Source: Nemopilema nomurai (Eukaryota > Cnidaria > Scyphozoa > Rhizostomeae > Rhizostomatidae). From it: DNA of 64,000 bases. The position numbers were made by a program, and so were the translations under genes. Below, piece by piece: positions 47,125 to 57,749 of this stretch. The stretch spans positions 285,672 to 349,671 of the forward strand of contig ML133452.1 of the NCBI GenBank assembly GCA_003864495.1. The letters are read 5' to 3'. The notes beneath the pieces were generated by a model. That model saw nothing but the letters and a program-made list of their open reading frames with translations, was not told where the DNA came from and did no database searches. Every line of letters begins with the position of its first letter. The first letter of the stretch is position 1.

Positions 47125-50100
47125 TTACATTAGAAAATGGAAACTAGCGAAACATTCCCTTATGAAAAGATCATCCCAAGGTTTGTGGCAAAAATCATTA
47201 GACTTCAATGTACGGAAGAGATCACCACCCACCGGCATGAACCAAACCTCCTGATGGGCATTTCCATTTTCCACTTTGTCGACCTGTAGATGAGGCATGA
47301 CAATTGACGGCTGACACAAGTATAACCCTGCTTGCAAATACTTGAAGTTGAATGACCGGCATTCTTTTGATAATGATGTTTGCAGGTCCACGCACTGGGA
47401 ATAACATTGGAACCAATCAGAGACACTCTTTTGGGCATCCAAGAAGATACCTAGAAAGGATCGGTTCAATTAGGCGTTGTCGTGTGGCGATCATTAGAGA
47501 GTTTACGATTCACTACGCAGATCACTACGGCTACTCAAAGAGGTCTGGATTCTAGCGCGGTCCAAGAATCGAGGGGAATCCTCGCCACGGACTACGCAAG
47601 TCTGCTACGCAACAAGGCCAGTTTTCACGTACCGACGACTACGCTGCAATTTCGAAGGTTAGATTCAGCTTTATTAGCTTGTTTTGCTTTGTTTTACTGG
47701 AGTTTCAGTTCACTAATGTCACTTTTACATCCTGTTTGATTTTGTGGTTTAGAATAGCTTCGATTTTTATTGTAGATCGCATTTTATACAAAGTGCAAAA
47801 ATGGCAACTCCTCGACAGACATCAACCGCTCCAAGCCCACGCTGTCCAGTGTTCGTATGATAAGGCTGAGCTTAATAATTTTTTTGTTAATAGTTTCTTC
47901 AAGTTGATGTGTGTGTTATTATGCAAGGAACACTCAGGTCATCTTGTGGTTGAACATAATATGATGTTAAAGTTCCCCCTAAAAGTATTCTGTAACTAGA
48001 CTGGTATTTATGTCTAAATCCCTCAAACAAAGTTGGAAAGTCTTACACCCTATTTATATATAAACAGAAAAATGATCCAGTAAGTTATAGCAAGACAAAA
48101 CATGACCTTTTATTTCATGTTGGCAGAATGTTACTATTCTCATACTCATAAATTATATCAAAATGCCTTGTAAGAAATTAACAGATATTGGGTAAATCTT
48201 TGATTCATTTCCTTCTATTAAAAAAGTTTAAATCCATTAAATACCTTTTGATAAAAATGTATTCTGAGGTATATTAAACAAAATGTATTGTTTTCTGTAA
48301 ATACTGTATTCCAAATCATGAAGATAACAGATTGCAGAATTTTATACTCTTGTCTCTATGTGTGTTATCTCCAACTAGATTTTAAGTATATCTTTCTATA
48401 GGCCTAAAATGGTATGGACTACAGAACATGATGTTTTGTTGGCAAGAGAGATTCTTGTAGCCAAGCCATTTGGTTTCAAGTTTGGCTCTAGAGAAAGGGG
48501 GCAAGCATGGGATAAGGTTGCTGAGTCATTAAACTTAGTGCAACAAATAAGATTCATTGTAGATCAGAGGGGTGTAAGGGAGAGATATGCCAAATTAGAA
48601 AAGGCCTGTAAAAAACGTTTGAGGGAGGAAGAAAGAGCAAGTGGGATTAGTCCTGAAGCAAGTGAGCTTGATGAAGCTGTTGAAAATATAATTGAGGAAT
48701 TTGAAAATGCAGAAAAGGAGCTGATAGAATCCAAAAGAAGCCAGAATAAGCAGTCTGAAAAAGAAAGAGAAACTGCAGAGAGTGTCAGAAAGAGGTCAAT
48801 GGAGAGACTATCCCAGACAAGGAACAGAGAGGGCTTAGAAAGTGCAAAGAAAAAGAAGAGATCAGGCATTGGCATGGTTGAGTATTTACAGGAAAAAGAA
48901 ACCAGAGAAGAAAGCCAAAAAAAGGTGGATATGGAAATCAGAGAGAGACAATTGAAGCTTGAAGAGAGGATGCACAAGGACATGTTTCTTTTAAAGAAGG
49001 ATAAACTTGAGTTGAAAAAAAGAGAGTTGGCTATCCTTGAAAAACAGCAGCAGGACAAGGACAAGTGGGGTGGGGAATTGTTGGAGTCCATGAAGAAAAT
49101 TATTGCACAACAGCAGGATATTATCAAACAATTGCAAGAACAAAAAATTATAATAACTACCCTTGGGAAATGGCAATGATTATTTTTCAGAAAATGATTA
49201 ATTTCTATTTTGCTGTAGTGCTGGTTGTCTATTTAAGAAATGAATTTTCTACTTAAATCCTTAATTGATTTTTGTCATGTGTGTTACTTGAGAAAGACTT
49301 GGCGAATTTGCTAGCTTTTAAAAAAGCTGTTTGTGGTTTATAGGTAAACCTTTATGGAGGAATTACTCCCTGCTAAAATATCGATCAAGGGCTGGAGGTT
49401 GAACATCAAAAAATTTGGATGTGCTGTTTCCATACAGGCAAGTCATTGCATTCCGTAGAAGGGCACACACAACATAAAACTTTCCAACAGCACTGAGTCC
49501 AATCTTTAGGTCTTTCTTAAAATCTGTAAACTTAAAGTAGTTTACGATGTCTCCAAAGACCCATTCAACTGAAACTCTAACCTGGCTCATAGATTGATTG
49601 AAGGCTTGCTCTTCAGGGGATAGCACAGCTCTCCTTGCAAATGGGCACTGGAGGTGGACTCTGTGAGGGTAGGCTGGATCACCGTAGATACACAGTGGCT
49701 GACCTGTTGGTGAGAAGGAATATGTCTCCAGCTCCTCCAAGAGACCGGACATTGCCAGCATCCCACTGTCGTGTCGCCTTCCCTCGACTGGTCCAAATAA
49801 ATTAGCAATAATACCATTGGGTGCAACAACTGACTGAAATTTGATAGCATGTATTCTTTTATGCCCGTTGTAGAGTACTCTTTGGTTTTGTTTTGGCCTA
49901 CAAATAGGTCGCACAGTTCCATCGATGAAACCCCAGCAGTTGTCAAGAGCAGCGCCTTTCTGGTAAATTGCATCTGCATATCTTTTTAAATTTTCTCTTG
50001 AAAGAAAAGGCTGGTTTAGACTTCTCAAGAGCTGTCCGTGTGTGTCAGCCATGAAGTCAATCACTTTATTTGTTATCATGCAGAGCTGTGGAACCGGCCT

Positions 50101-51178
50101 ACCAAACCTTGGTACTAAGTCTGCATATCGACAAGGATATGCCATACGTTTGAGACATGTGCACAGAGCCTCGATAGAATCGACAACAACGCCATTCGCA
50201 CATCTAAATTCCGCGGGGAGACGAAGTGCAACGGCAAGGTTATAAATGTCCTCCTTCTTAAAACGAAACTCGACCAAACATTCACTTTCTTCCATATCCT
50301 CCAAAACAAAACGATCGTAATTTTGATACGGTAGCATACCGTGAAGATTATTTCTTCTATTGGCATTGTCGAAGATCAGAAGTTCTTCGTCATCCAAGAG
50401 TCCTGCAGCATGCAACATTATAAGTTCTTCCGCCATTTTTAACACGATTTTGATTTTGGCGCCAAAGCTGCGTACTACAATCTACGTCGTGATTCGTAAC
50501 ATGTTTTGCGACTACGGGGAGTCAAAACTAGTGCGCAGACCTCTTTGAGTAGCCGTAGTGATCTGCGTAGTGAATCGTAAACTCTCTATTTTGGCACACG
50601 GCGGAGTGAGACAAATAAACGAGGCTATTAGGCAATGTTTCAATTGCAATTTAATGATGCTGTCAGATATCTTCCACGTCACAAATTTAAAAAGAAGACT
50701 GTCCGAGCATAGAATCTTGTTGAGGTCACAGCTTTTTGTGACTAATAAAACCTCATTTTTCTATTGTCACACAAGCAGGACAAAGAAGTGTAGTTATTAA
50801 ACAGAGTTCTATTTCTTAGCAAGTTTTGAGCACTTGTTAGAAATATAGAGATAGCCTTCTGGTCGCCATTTGAGTATTCCTTTATTGATTAAAACAACAA
50901 ATCCTCTTCTCAAGTAGAAAGTTTCAAAATTTTTATGGACTAACAGTCTCGCCTCTCCCTCTGCTATTGTACACCGCTTAATCGTGCCATTTTATTCAAA
51001 TACACACAGAGTAATAAGATGATACTTTACCGGTCTCGCTGATTACACGAGACTTCATGACGTGGAAGTCGACTATTGTCAAGTCGGAGGCCTTGAATTT
51101 GAAGCTCTGCTTCGCTGTGCCTTCACAGACCAGCAATAGGCCGCCCAGTAACAGCAGAGCTGCTTGACGAAGATTCAT
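47125..51178 (-). CDS. Secreted PAN/apple-like domain protein (2 exons seen)
   Basis: Exon 1 is 51178-51031 and exon 2 starts at 47450. The donor (G then GTAAAG) and the acceptor (TTTCTAG) join in phase. Residues 1 to about 22 form a signal peptide (MNLRQAALLLLGGLLLVCEG). The mature part resembles a PAN/apple domain: VDFHVMKSRVI, then DWFQCYSQCVDL, then ECRSFNFKYL and LYLCQ, the usual C-x3-C, CxSFNF and following C spacing. Exon 2 either reads on to a stop at 47125, giving a small protein of about 165 residues, or splices at a GTCGAC donor near 47281 to an exon I could not find. PAN domains bind proteins or sugars outside the cell, but the ligand is unknown. A 3.1-kb Harbinger transposon occupies the intron. 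Confidence 0.6.
48409..49179 (+). CDS. Harbinger ORF1, Myb/SANT-like DNA-binding protein
   Basis: 256 residues. The N-terminal 75 or so (VWTTEHDVLLAREIL, RERGQAWDKVAESLN, QRGVRERYAKLEKACKKR) follow the trihelical Myb/SANT-like pattern with spaced tryptophans, as in Harbinger accessory proteins. The rest is very rich in glutamate, lysine and glutamine and is predicted by eye to form a long coiled coil (residues about 80-250). In characterised Harbinger systems this protein binds the transposase, carries it into the nucleus and binds near the element ends. The frame has no stop or gap. The upstream leader (47548-48408) could contain a 5' exon, with an acceptor-like TTTCTATAG just before the start codon. 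Confidence 0.85.
   Translation: MVWTTEHDVLLAREILVAKPFGFKFGSRERGQAWDKVAESLNLVQQIRFIVDQRGVRERYAKLEKACKKRLREEERASGISPEASELDEAVENIIEEFENAEKELIESKRSQNKQSEKERETAESVRKRSMERLSQTRNREGLESAKKKKRSGIGMVEYLQEKETREESQKKVDMEIRERQLKLEERMHKDMFLLKKDKLELKKRELAILEKQQQDKDKWGGELLESMKKIIAQQQDIIKQLQEQKIIITTLGKWQ
49363..50445 (-). CDS. Harbinger DDE transposase (DDE_Tnp_4 nuclease)
   Basis: 360 residues from the first methionine. MAEELIM, three codons further in, is an equally good start. The nuclease core is clear: CWGFIDGTVRPICRP (first catalytic Asp, about D175), then YNGHKRIHAIKFQSVVAPNG, GPVEGRRHDSGML, CIYGDPAYPHR (second Asp, about D256) and VRVSVEWVFGDI (Glu, about E294, 38 residues after the second Asp). The triad is assigned by family pattern. 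No stop or frameshift is present, so the enzyme could be active. It is encoded opposite to ORF1 and both would act on the 52-base termini. Confidence 0.93.
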   Translation of the reverse strand: MLKMAEELIMLHAAGLLDDEELLIFDNANRRNNLHGMLPYQNYDRFVLEDMEESECLVEFRFKKEDIYNLAVALRLPAEFRCANGVVVDSIEALCTCLKRMAYPCRYADLVPRFGRPVPQLCMITNKVIDFMADTHGQLLRSLNQPFLSRENLKRYADAIYQKGAALDNCWGFIDGTVRPICRPKQNQRVLYNGHKRIHAIKFQSVVAPNGIIANLFGPVEGRRHDSGMLAMSGLLEELETYSFSPTGQPLCIYGDPAYPHRVHLQCPFARRAVLSPEEQAFNQSMSQVRVSVEWVFGDIVNYFKFTDFKKDLKIGLSAVGKFYVVCALLRNAMTCLYGNSTSKFFDVQPPALDRYFSRE

Positions 51179-53114
51179 TTTTTCTCGTTTGGTTCCTAGC
51201 TCTTTGGATAGTTCTTCAGTATAAATTTGACAAACTTTGACGGTTGTGTCATCAATCTTTTATGGTCACTACGAGAAACGAAATTGCATTGAGAGCTGGC
51301 TTCTAAGAGACAGCAGGTTCCATTCATTTGGTGGATAGCTGCAAAAATTGGTTTCCATTTGGGTCTAAAAGCACTAAATGAAACAACCTGCAATAGACGA
51401 ATCACAATCATGAGGTTGAGGAATGGTGGACTATCGCAAATTCAAATGGTTGTCATGCTTATTCAAAGGGAGAAATGTATCCTCATCCAGGTTGTGTGAA
51501 ATTAGCTAGCATCTCTCTGCATCCCTGGAATTGTAAAGGGTCGTTCATATCCTAAAACTCAATTGAGATATGCCTGTATCTACAATATGCAGATTTACGT
51601 TTCTGGTCGGCATCCAAAAGGACGAGATCCAAAAACATCCTTTTTGACAAAATTTCCATGTTAAACAGTATTAGTAAACCCTTGTAATCGTTCAGCTCTG
51701 GCCATAGTCTCTATGCTCTTCAAAGCATATCGCTTATACAGTGTTGCGTACCATTATCCTCCTGTCGTTTTGCCAAGGTGTGGAATGCTTTTCCATTATG
51801 GCATGCAGTCGGTTCTAAACAGTCTAAAAGGCTCAACCCAAATGGGTCAAAATCATGTTACAAGAATTTTTGTATAAAAGATGTATGACTACCTGAACAC
51901 AAAAGAACTGCTTTGCAGTTTATGAGCCATCTTAGGGTGGTGCCAAATTTTTCATGACCAATCCAATTTTAGGGGTAGGCTATTCCTATTTCCATGCAAA
52001 TCAAAAATGTCACTGAACGATCAATTGATGGCAAGTTTTGTTCTATAAGGGCTTTAAACTTAAAGTTTTCCTAGACATGAATACCACATGGTTGTGGGTA
52101 TCTTTTATTGTCTATCATCTCCTTTTGTAGCAATGTCTAAAGTGAATAATCCTTATTTACTTATTTACTTTGCTTTGGAGATAATCTCTCCGCAAAAAGG
52201 GGGAATTCCTTACTGTTTCAGTTTATGTGCTTGGGTAACTTTAGTTAGGTAAATAGCTTGATAGGCAAAGCATGTCTTAGGCCATTTCAAACTTGAAGCA
52301 AAAAGGTTCACCGCGGCATAATCCATTGCGATGTCCAAAATATTTGTTCCACTTTAATCCAAATTGAGCCAGCTCACTACGATGTGCGCCTGTGCAGCTA
52401 CGACCGCTTAGCTGACCTGGCCAAAGGATGCCCCAACCGACTTATAAGCTCTGTGACATGAAAGAAAGTGTTTGGCAAGGCTCTACAACTGACCGAACTG
52501 GACTTATTCATTCAACCGGTGCATACAAATCATACACGCCTATACCGATAAGGACAACGCATTTATTGACAGTAACTTGGGTTGTGGGGTTGATAGCTAG
52601 GCAAAGATGTAGAAGTAGGGAATCCAATGTTCGTACTTTATCCATGATTGACCATTGACTTGCATTTGCTTGTTCAGCGACAACATGTCGGAGGGGGTAG
52701 GCGGGAAAAATTAGAAAAAGAAACCCAACGCTCGAAGATGCCTAAGCTTCTCTGTCAAAGTAAAATGCCCATGTTAAAATGACGTTTGATTTATAAAAAA
52801 ATGGTTCGTGAAAAGCATAAAAATGAAGTAATTGGACTTTTTGATATTGCCTTTTCTCCGATGAAGAACTACAGGTCAGTTACGCTCTCGATGTTTCGCA
52901 ACATCAATTTTCGAGAGCAATCCCATTCTAACGATTAGATTAACATGTCCTTAAAAGCCTTTTTCTATGAAATCAAAAGGGCGGTAAATATCTATAGTTA
53001 TACTATGATCAAGCTCTTTGATTTCTCACCCTGCATTGTATTCTAGAAAGCGGGTTTTGAGTTAACGTGTGACTGCATTTCCCATGCACTGTAACCGTCT
53101 TTTGTTTTTGTCAG

Positions 53115-53996
53115 TTCTGCGAACCGCAGTGCGTCATCATGTCACCGCCAATCCCGTTGTTATCAGTCTACCGGCTACGATTTTTAATGATCTTACATCG
53201 TTATGCTGTGAACAACCGTGCCAGAGCAACGGTGAGTAACGGAATCAATAGATTGTCACACTTGTGTTCTTTCAAAAAATGTTGCGCGCACATAGAATAG
53301 CCTCTCTTTAAAGTTGGGCCCTCGGAATGAATCGGTCCACTTGATATAGAATCAAGGTGACAGAAGCTTGCCCCTGGATGCGCTCATACGCCCTTTCTCG
53401 CATATTAACCACGCTGTCCAAAACGAATAAGTATGGACAAGTTTCTATCAGGCCCACCGCCGAATCGCCTTCTTTTTTCTTTACAAAGAAAGTCCCATGT
53501 TATTGCATGACAACCTCTTCAGGCATCTTCGGCACCTCCACAAAGGTCACTTGGTCTTGTTATAAATTATCAAAGATTATTCCGCCATATCGGTTTTTGC
53601 CCAAATTTAGTAGACAATGGATTTAATCTGATAAGCTAGCAAGAACTCTGATTTGCGATAAATGGTCTTTTCCATCAACAATTGACACGTGTAGCAGCTG
53701 TAATCTGTAGCTTCCGTTGTAGTCCGCTTGTTCGCAAACAGTTTTGCTGACTGTCACCTTAAATGATGTTTGCTGGTGCCTTGCCAATAATGAATCTATT
53801 GTTTCTTCGGGGCCGCGCTGAACACGTTGCCACTGCATTGTGATTATCGTTTGAATTCTTTTACCTTTATCTTTCCTCTAATTTGCATAAATGATTAGCA
53901 GGTTCGACTTGTGAATCAGGTGCACATAGAATTAACCACCCTTAACCCAGTCATCTTTCTACAGGGAATGCGAAACAGAAAGGTTATAGACTTTGA
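53115..53996 (+). CDS. Possible two-exon tail of an unrecognised gene
   Basis: Candidate exons 53115-53231 (acceptor TTTTTGTCAG, donor GGTGAGT) and 53965-53996 (acceptor TTTCTACAG) join in phase to give a segment with NPVVISLPATIFNDL and SLCCEQPC, ending NAKQKGYRL and a stop. A second frame of the same exons also stays open, so the frame is not certain. No upstream exon or family was found. It could be chance. Confidence 0.22.
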
Positions 53997-54207
53997 CTTA
54001 AAATGCACTGCAGCTTTCGCTCAGGTGTTCTCGAGCCGTATGTCATTCTTCGCTTTGTAAATCTGGCTTATTATGTTATGCGTGATTTCTGAGGGCTTCT
54101 CGATAGACCATTTTAAACAGGAACAGATAATTTTCCAATAGATTAAAATAGATATTATCCAGATTTATCAAATTCGATGCAGCTTTTTTCGAAAATGTTG
54201 TTACTAG

Positions 54208-54492
54208 TGTACCAAAGCTCGTGTCCTTAGCAAAAAGCCCAAAGCAATAACTAACTATCTTCTAGGCTTTCTATACTATTCCAACTCAAAACTTTCAGAT
54301 ACTTTCAACGTTCCTAACCCATTCCAAAAACCATTTTCTGTCACTGAAATATTTTCTTCCCTTCTCAAGTCCATTGTTCAGGAGTTAACTAATAAAGTTA
54401 TTATACCAAAACCTAAGCCTTATTCAACAGGCGTTTATAGAAAGTTGAACAGACTGTTAACAGGCAACATTGGTTTCGATCCCGAGACGTGA
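54208..54492 (+). other. Protein-like open stretch without a start codon
   Basis: A frame of about 94 codons follows an AG at 54207 and ends in a stop at 54490-54492. It contains KAITNYLLGFLYYSNSKL and EIFSSLLKSIVQELTNKV, which look like real protein in composition. There is no methionine start and I do not recognise the family. It may be a final exon, with a further acceptor-like CCTTAG at 54225-54230, or the relic of a gene or mobile element. It ends about 250 bases upstream of RNF11. Confidence 0.25.
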
Positions 54493-54739
54493 TTTTTCGA
54501 GGTGAAATACTTGTGCCGTTCATTTCCTGTTTCACGTGGGCTCCATGTGAATACGGAACACGGAATCTCTTTTCTGTGAATAGAGCACGCCAGATGAACA
54601 ATTGTGACGTCATTCATGGCCCACAATGCCATTCAGGCAGACAATAATAACAAATGTGAGAGCAAAAAAATTGAACAGAAGTCGAAGTGCGGTTAGTGCA
54701 AATTTACCGTCCTGAGAAGCGCATATCAATATAAATAAA

Positions 54740-57700
54740 ATGGGAAACTGCTTGAAGGGGATGAGTACTGATAATGCATCACTTCTTCGGGAGGATACGA
54801 CACTGGATCACGTAGAACCACCACCACCATATCAGGTAAGATTAATTTTTGGCCTAAAGGTCCCCATCGACCGTGCTCGCTGAATCAATAAACATGGGTA
54901 TTGAATTTAATACCTGGTGTTTGCAAAGCAACTACTAATTATACTGAACCTTTGTTTCGTTAAACAGCGCCCTAAAACTCTGTTTAGAGGTGGATTTTCC
55001 CTATTCCAGTTCAAATCCTTTTACAATTCCTTACCCGCATCGTCCTGTATTAATTTTCGGTGTATCAAATTTCTGCTTTACTGTCCGGAGTTCGAGTGAT
55101 ATTTCAGACGAGTACAAGCTTGCCTAAGTAAACTTCGAAAGGATGAAGTATTTAAAGCTCTTGAAGTCTTATTATTTTCTTAGATCTCTCCTTTTCGTCC
55201 AGATATTTTATTCGTCCCCGGAGAAAGAAAAAATATCGTCAGATTTTTGTGACACGGCGGTGACAGATAAAGCGTCGCAGTTTTTCTTCTTACGTAACCG
55301 GGATATTAAATTTTGAAGTTTCTATTACCGCTAAATTGTATCATATTACCTTGTTCTTTTGTAGGTGACTGAAATTTTTATTTGAATTTCACTACGTAAC
55401 TAAGTTGATCGTAACATTCCAGGTGTTGAAATCATCATATTTAAACTTCAAATTGAAGTCCATTTCGAACTTCTTAGATATTTGTCAGCCTTACCTACAT
55501 GTCTGTATAATACAAGGATTTTTATCGGCAAAAGCACTTGTTGCGCAAGGGTCATTGTTTGTTCAGTAGAGACAGGTGGATCTCGATGGAATTATCTTAA
55601 ATTACGGAAAATACTTCCTTTTGAAATCAGCCCTCTTTTCAATAATAGCAATTAAAAAGTAGTTATGTCTTCAACTGGAATGAATTATAGGTAGCAATTA
55701 CTTCATTTTCAATAAAGTGAACTTTATTTTGACATTCCTTTTTGTGGTGAATTCAGCTTTGTTGGTTATCTTATTAAAAAACCAAGGATTTCACAACCCT
55801 TGTCCATTAAAATTATTGTTACTTGTGATGAATGCCTTTGTTATAGCAGCATTATAATACATTTCCATGTCAAAGGTGCTTGTGCCAAACTTGGCAAAAG
55901 TTCACAAAAATTTAGAGCAGGTTGCAGAGTTCAAACTTATTGGCAATTTTCCATTAAAAAGAAATTTTATAGGTTTCACTTGATAGGCAGGAGGCATATC
56001 TAAAGAAATGATTGCTAATTAGGTGGAATAAAAACATTGACATTTCTTGTTTAAGCAATCAGGTGTTTTACTAAGGATACAAATAAGCTGTAATGAAAAT
56101 TTATTGACAGCAAATTGACATCGTTTCCATTGGACATTGGGAAGCTCTTTGTTCTGAAGATTAAAGCTGTCTGGGCTTACAACTTGATTTTCCATCTGGT
56201 GTTTTTGGATTACTGATTTTATGGATAGGGTTTCTCTTGAACCTTTTGTTCTTAATTGATGGATTAATGTTGAACTTGTTGAAAAGAACACATCTTATTT
56301 TGAGTTTGATATACCATAACAAGGAAAATAAAATGCTGCTTATTGTATCAAGTCAACCTTTTCTATCTCATAGACTTGAATAGACATTTTTCGTAGCTGT
56401 GTTGACTGCTATTTTTGCTGGTTACTAAATCTTATTAATACTATTATATTTTTGTAGGAAGAAGCTGCACCAGTTTTCATACAAGGGCAAGTTCAGACAA
56501 ATATGAGTGAAGAACAGCAAATCAGAGTTGCACAGCGTCTAGGATTAATAAGCCATCTCCCTACTGGAGTGTTTGATGGAACAAAGAAAAAGCGAGAGTA
56601 AGTGTCTTTGGCATCTTTTTGATTTGCAAGCCCTTTGACCCAACGGTAGTAGAAGTAACGGTTACAATTAGTTATCAAGATAGATTGCAAATTCTCAAAG
56701 CAACTGCAAGTTTGACCAATGCAATGAAGACATCTAATGTTTAACCATTTTCAATATTAATAAGATACGAAGGCCTTAAATATTTGTTTGTTTGTTTTAT
56801 TTGTTTCTACCTTGCATCCGAAGGTAGTTTTTTTAGGACACTGAGAAGCTTAAGCTTATCAAGCAGTGTCCTGGTCCTTCCTCTCGATGTGACCACAGCT
56901 CGTGATTCCTCATGCCTGGAATTACAGAGAGCTGGCAACTCTCCTCACTCTGGGTGAAAGTTTGGTCATGCCAGGGACTCAAACCACGAACCACTGAGCC
57001 ATCCTCGCACTTAAATAGCTGAGGGATATCATTAGTGAATCCTAAAGAGTTGATAATTCATGTTGATAATGTTTTGACAAGCAATTTATTAAAACTGGCA
57101 ATTAAGTTTTCTTTTAGCAAAAGCTGATATAAATTAATCATATTAGAATTAGTGGTTGATCGTTCAGATTTTCAAGCTAATGGTAAATGAATGTATTTAC
57201 ATATGCCTGCCAAATTTTTTGAATTTTAATCTCCTGAAGTGTGAGCTATTCACGAAACAGGCTTGTAGAGATGAAGCATGTAGTTATATTTTCTCAAACT
57301 CTATGCTATATTACGCTATACATGCAAATGTATTGAGCACTGTACTACGGAATTATCAACAGACAAATTTCTATACATATAAATATATTTATAAGTTAAT
57401 GCGTGTCTCAAAATTGATGCATATTTTGGATAACCACTAACCTTTAGCCTACACCAATACAAGGAAAGAGTTTGAAGCTTATATGATTCTAATGAATTAT
57501 GTAGGTGGTAGCAAAATATTATTAGAAAGTTTCTGCTGTTAGGCTTGCTGACCTTAGACTTGTTTTTTCCCTAGATGTGTCATTTGCATGATAGAGCTGG
57601 AAATAGGTGACCCAATTCGGTTTTTACCTTGTATGCACATATACCATAAAGACTGCATTGATGACTGGCTGTTAAGATCGTTCACCTGCCCTTCATGTAT

Positions 57701-57749
57701 GGAGCCAGTGGATGCTGCTCTTCTTTCCACATTTTACACTAGTGAATAG
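54740..57749 (+). CDS. RNF11: RING finger protein 11, E3 ubiquitin ligase (3 exons)
   Basis: Exons 54740-54835, 56458-56597 and 57575-57749 join in phase to 136 residues (human 154). The start MGNCLK keeps the N-myristoylation glycine and neighbouring palmitoylation cysteine. A PPPPY motif at residues 27-31 matches the site that binds WW domains of NEDD4-type ligases such as ITCH. The segment SEEQQIRVAQRLGLISHLP is characteristic of the family. The RING-H2 finger has zinc ligands C80, C83, C98, H100, H103, C106, C117 and C120. The protein acts at endosomal membranes, modulating ubiquitination in signalling and trafficking. The shorter length comes from the linker between residues 8 and 50. 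A SINE lies in intron 2. An AATAAA is at 57921. Confidence 0.96.
56775..57017 (-). mobile_element. tRNA-derived SINE with 8-bp target duplication
   Basis: The element is about 56783-57009 (227 bp), on the minus strand. It begins with an A box TGGCTCAGTGG (57001-56991) and a B box GGTTTGAGTCC (56985-56975), then a body, a CCTTCGGATGCAAGGTAG end and an AAACA-rich tail. The eight bases TATTTAAG flank it on both sides (plus-strand CTTAAATA at 56775-56782 and 57010-57017). It lies in RNF11 intron 2 and is of a different family from the SINE near 14 kb. Confidence 0.85.

Larger units (their letters stand above)
47493..50590. mobile_element. Apparently intact PIF/Harbinger transposon
   Basis: The element spans 47496-50587 (3092 bp). 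Its two ends are perfect 52-base inverted repeats (47496-47547 and 50536-50587), starting AGAGAGTTTACGATTCACTA. The three bases ATT flank it on both sides (47493-47495 and 50588-50590), matching the 3-bp duplication length of Harbinger. Inside are two convergent uninterrupted frames: a Myb/SANT-like ORF1 (48409-49179, plus) and a DDE nuclease (50445-49363, minus). The gap between their stops is 183 bases. Identical termini and open frames indicate a recent insertion that may still be mobile. It lies in intron 1 of the PAN-domain gene. Confidence 0.92.
51179..54739. other. Spacer between the PAN gene and RNF11
   Basis: It should hold the PAN gene promoter at its left end and the RNF11 promoter at its right. 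Weak exon-like stretches at 53115-53996 and 54208-54492 are listed separately. I see no mobile element. The remainder gives only shadow frames. Confidence 0.45.

Noticed and set aside
48564..49127. Minus-strand 187-codon serine/phenylalanine-rich frame opposite Harbinger ORF1
   Set aside because: Shadow of the glutamate/lysine-rich coiled-coil coding sequence.
53623..53838. 71-codon minus-strand frame beginning MQWQRVQRG
   Set aside because: Coding-like composition but no family resemblance and no partner exons found.
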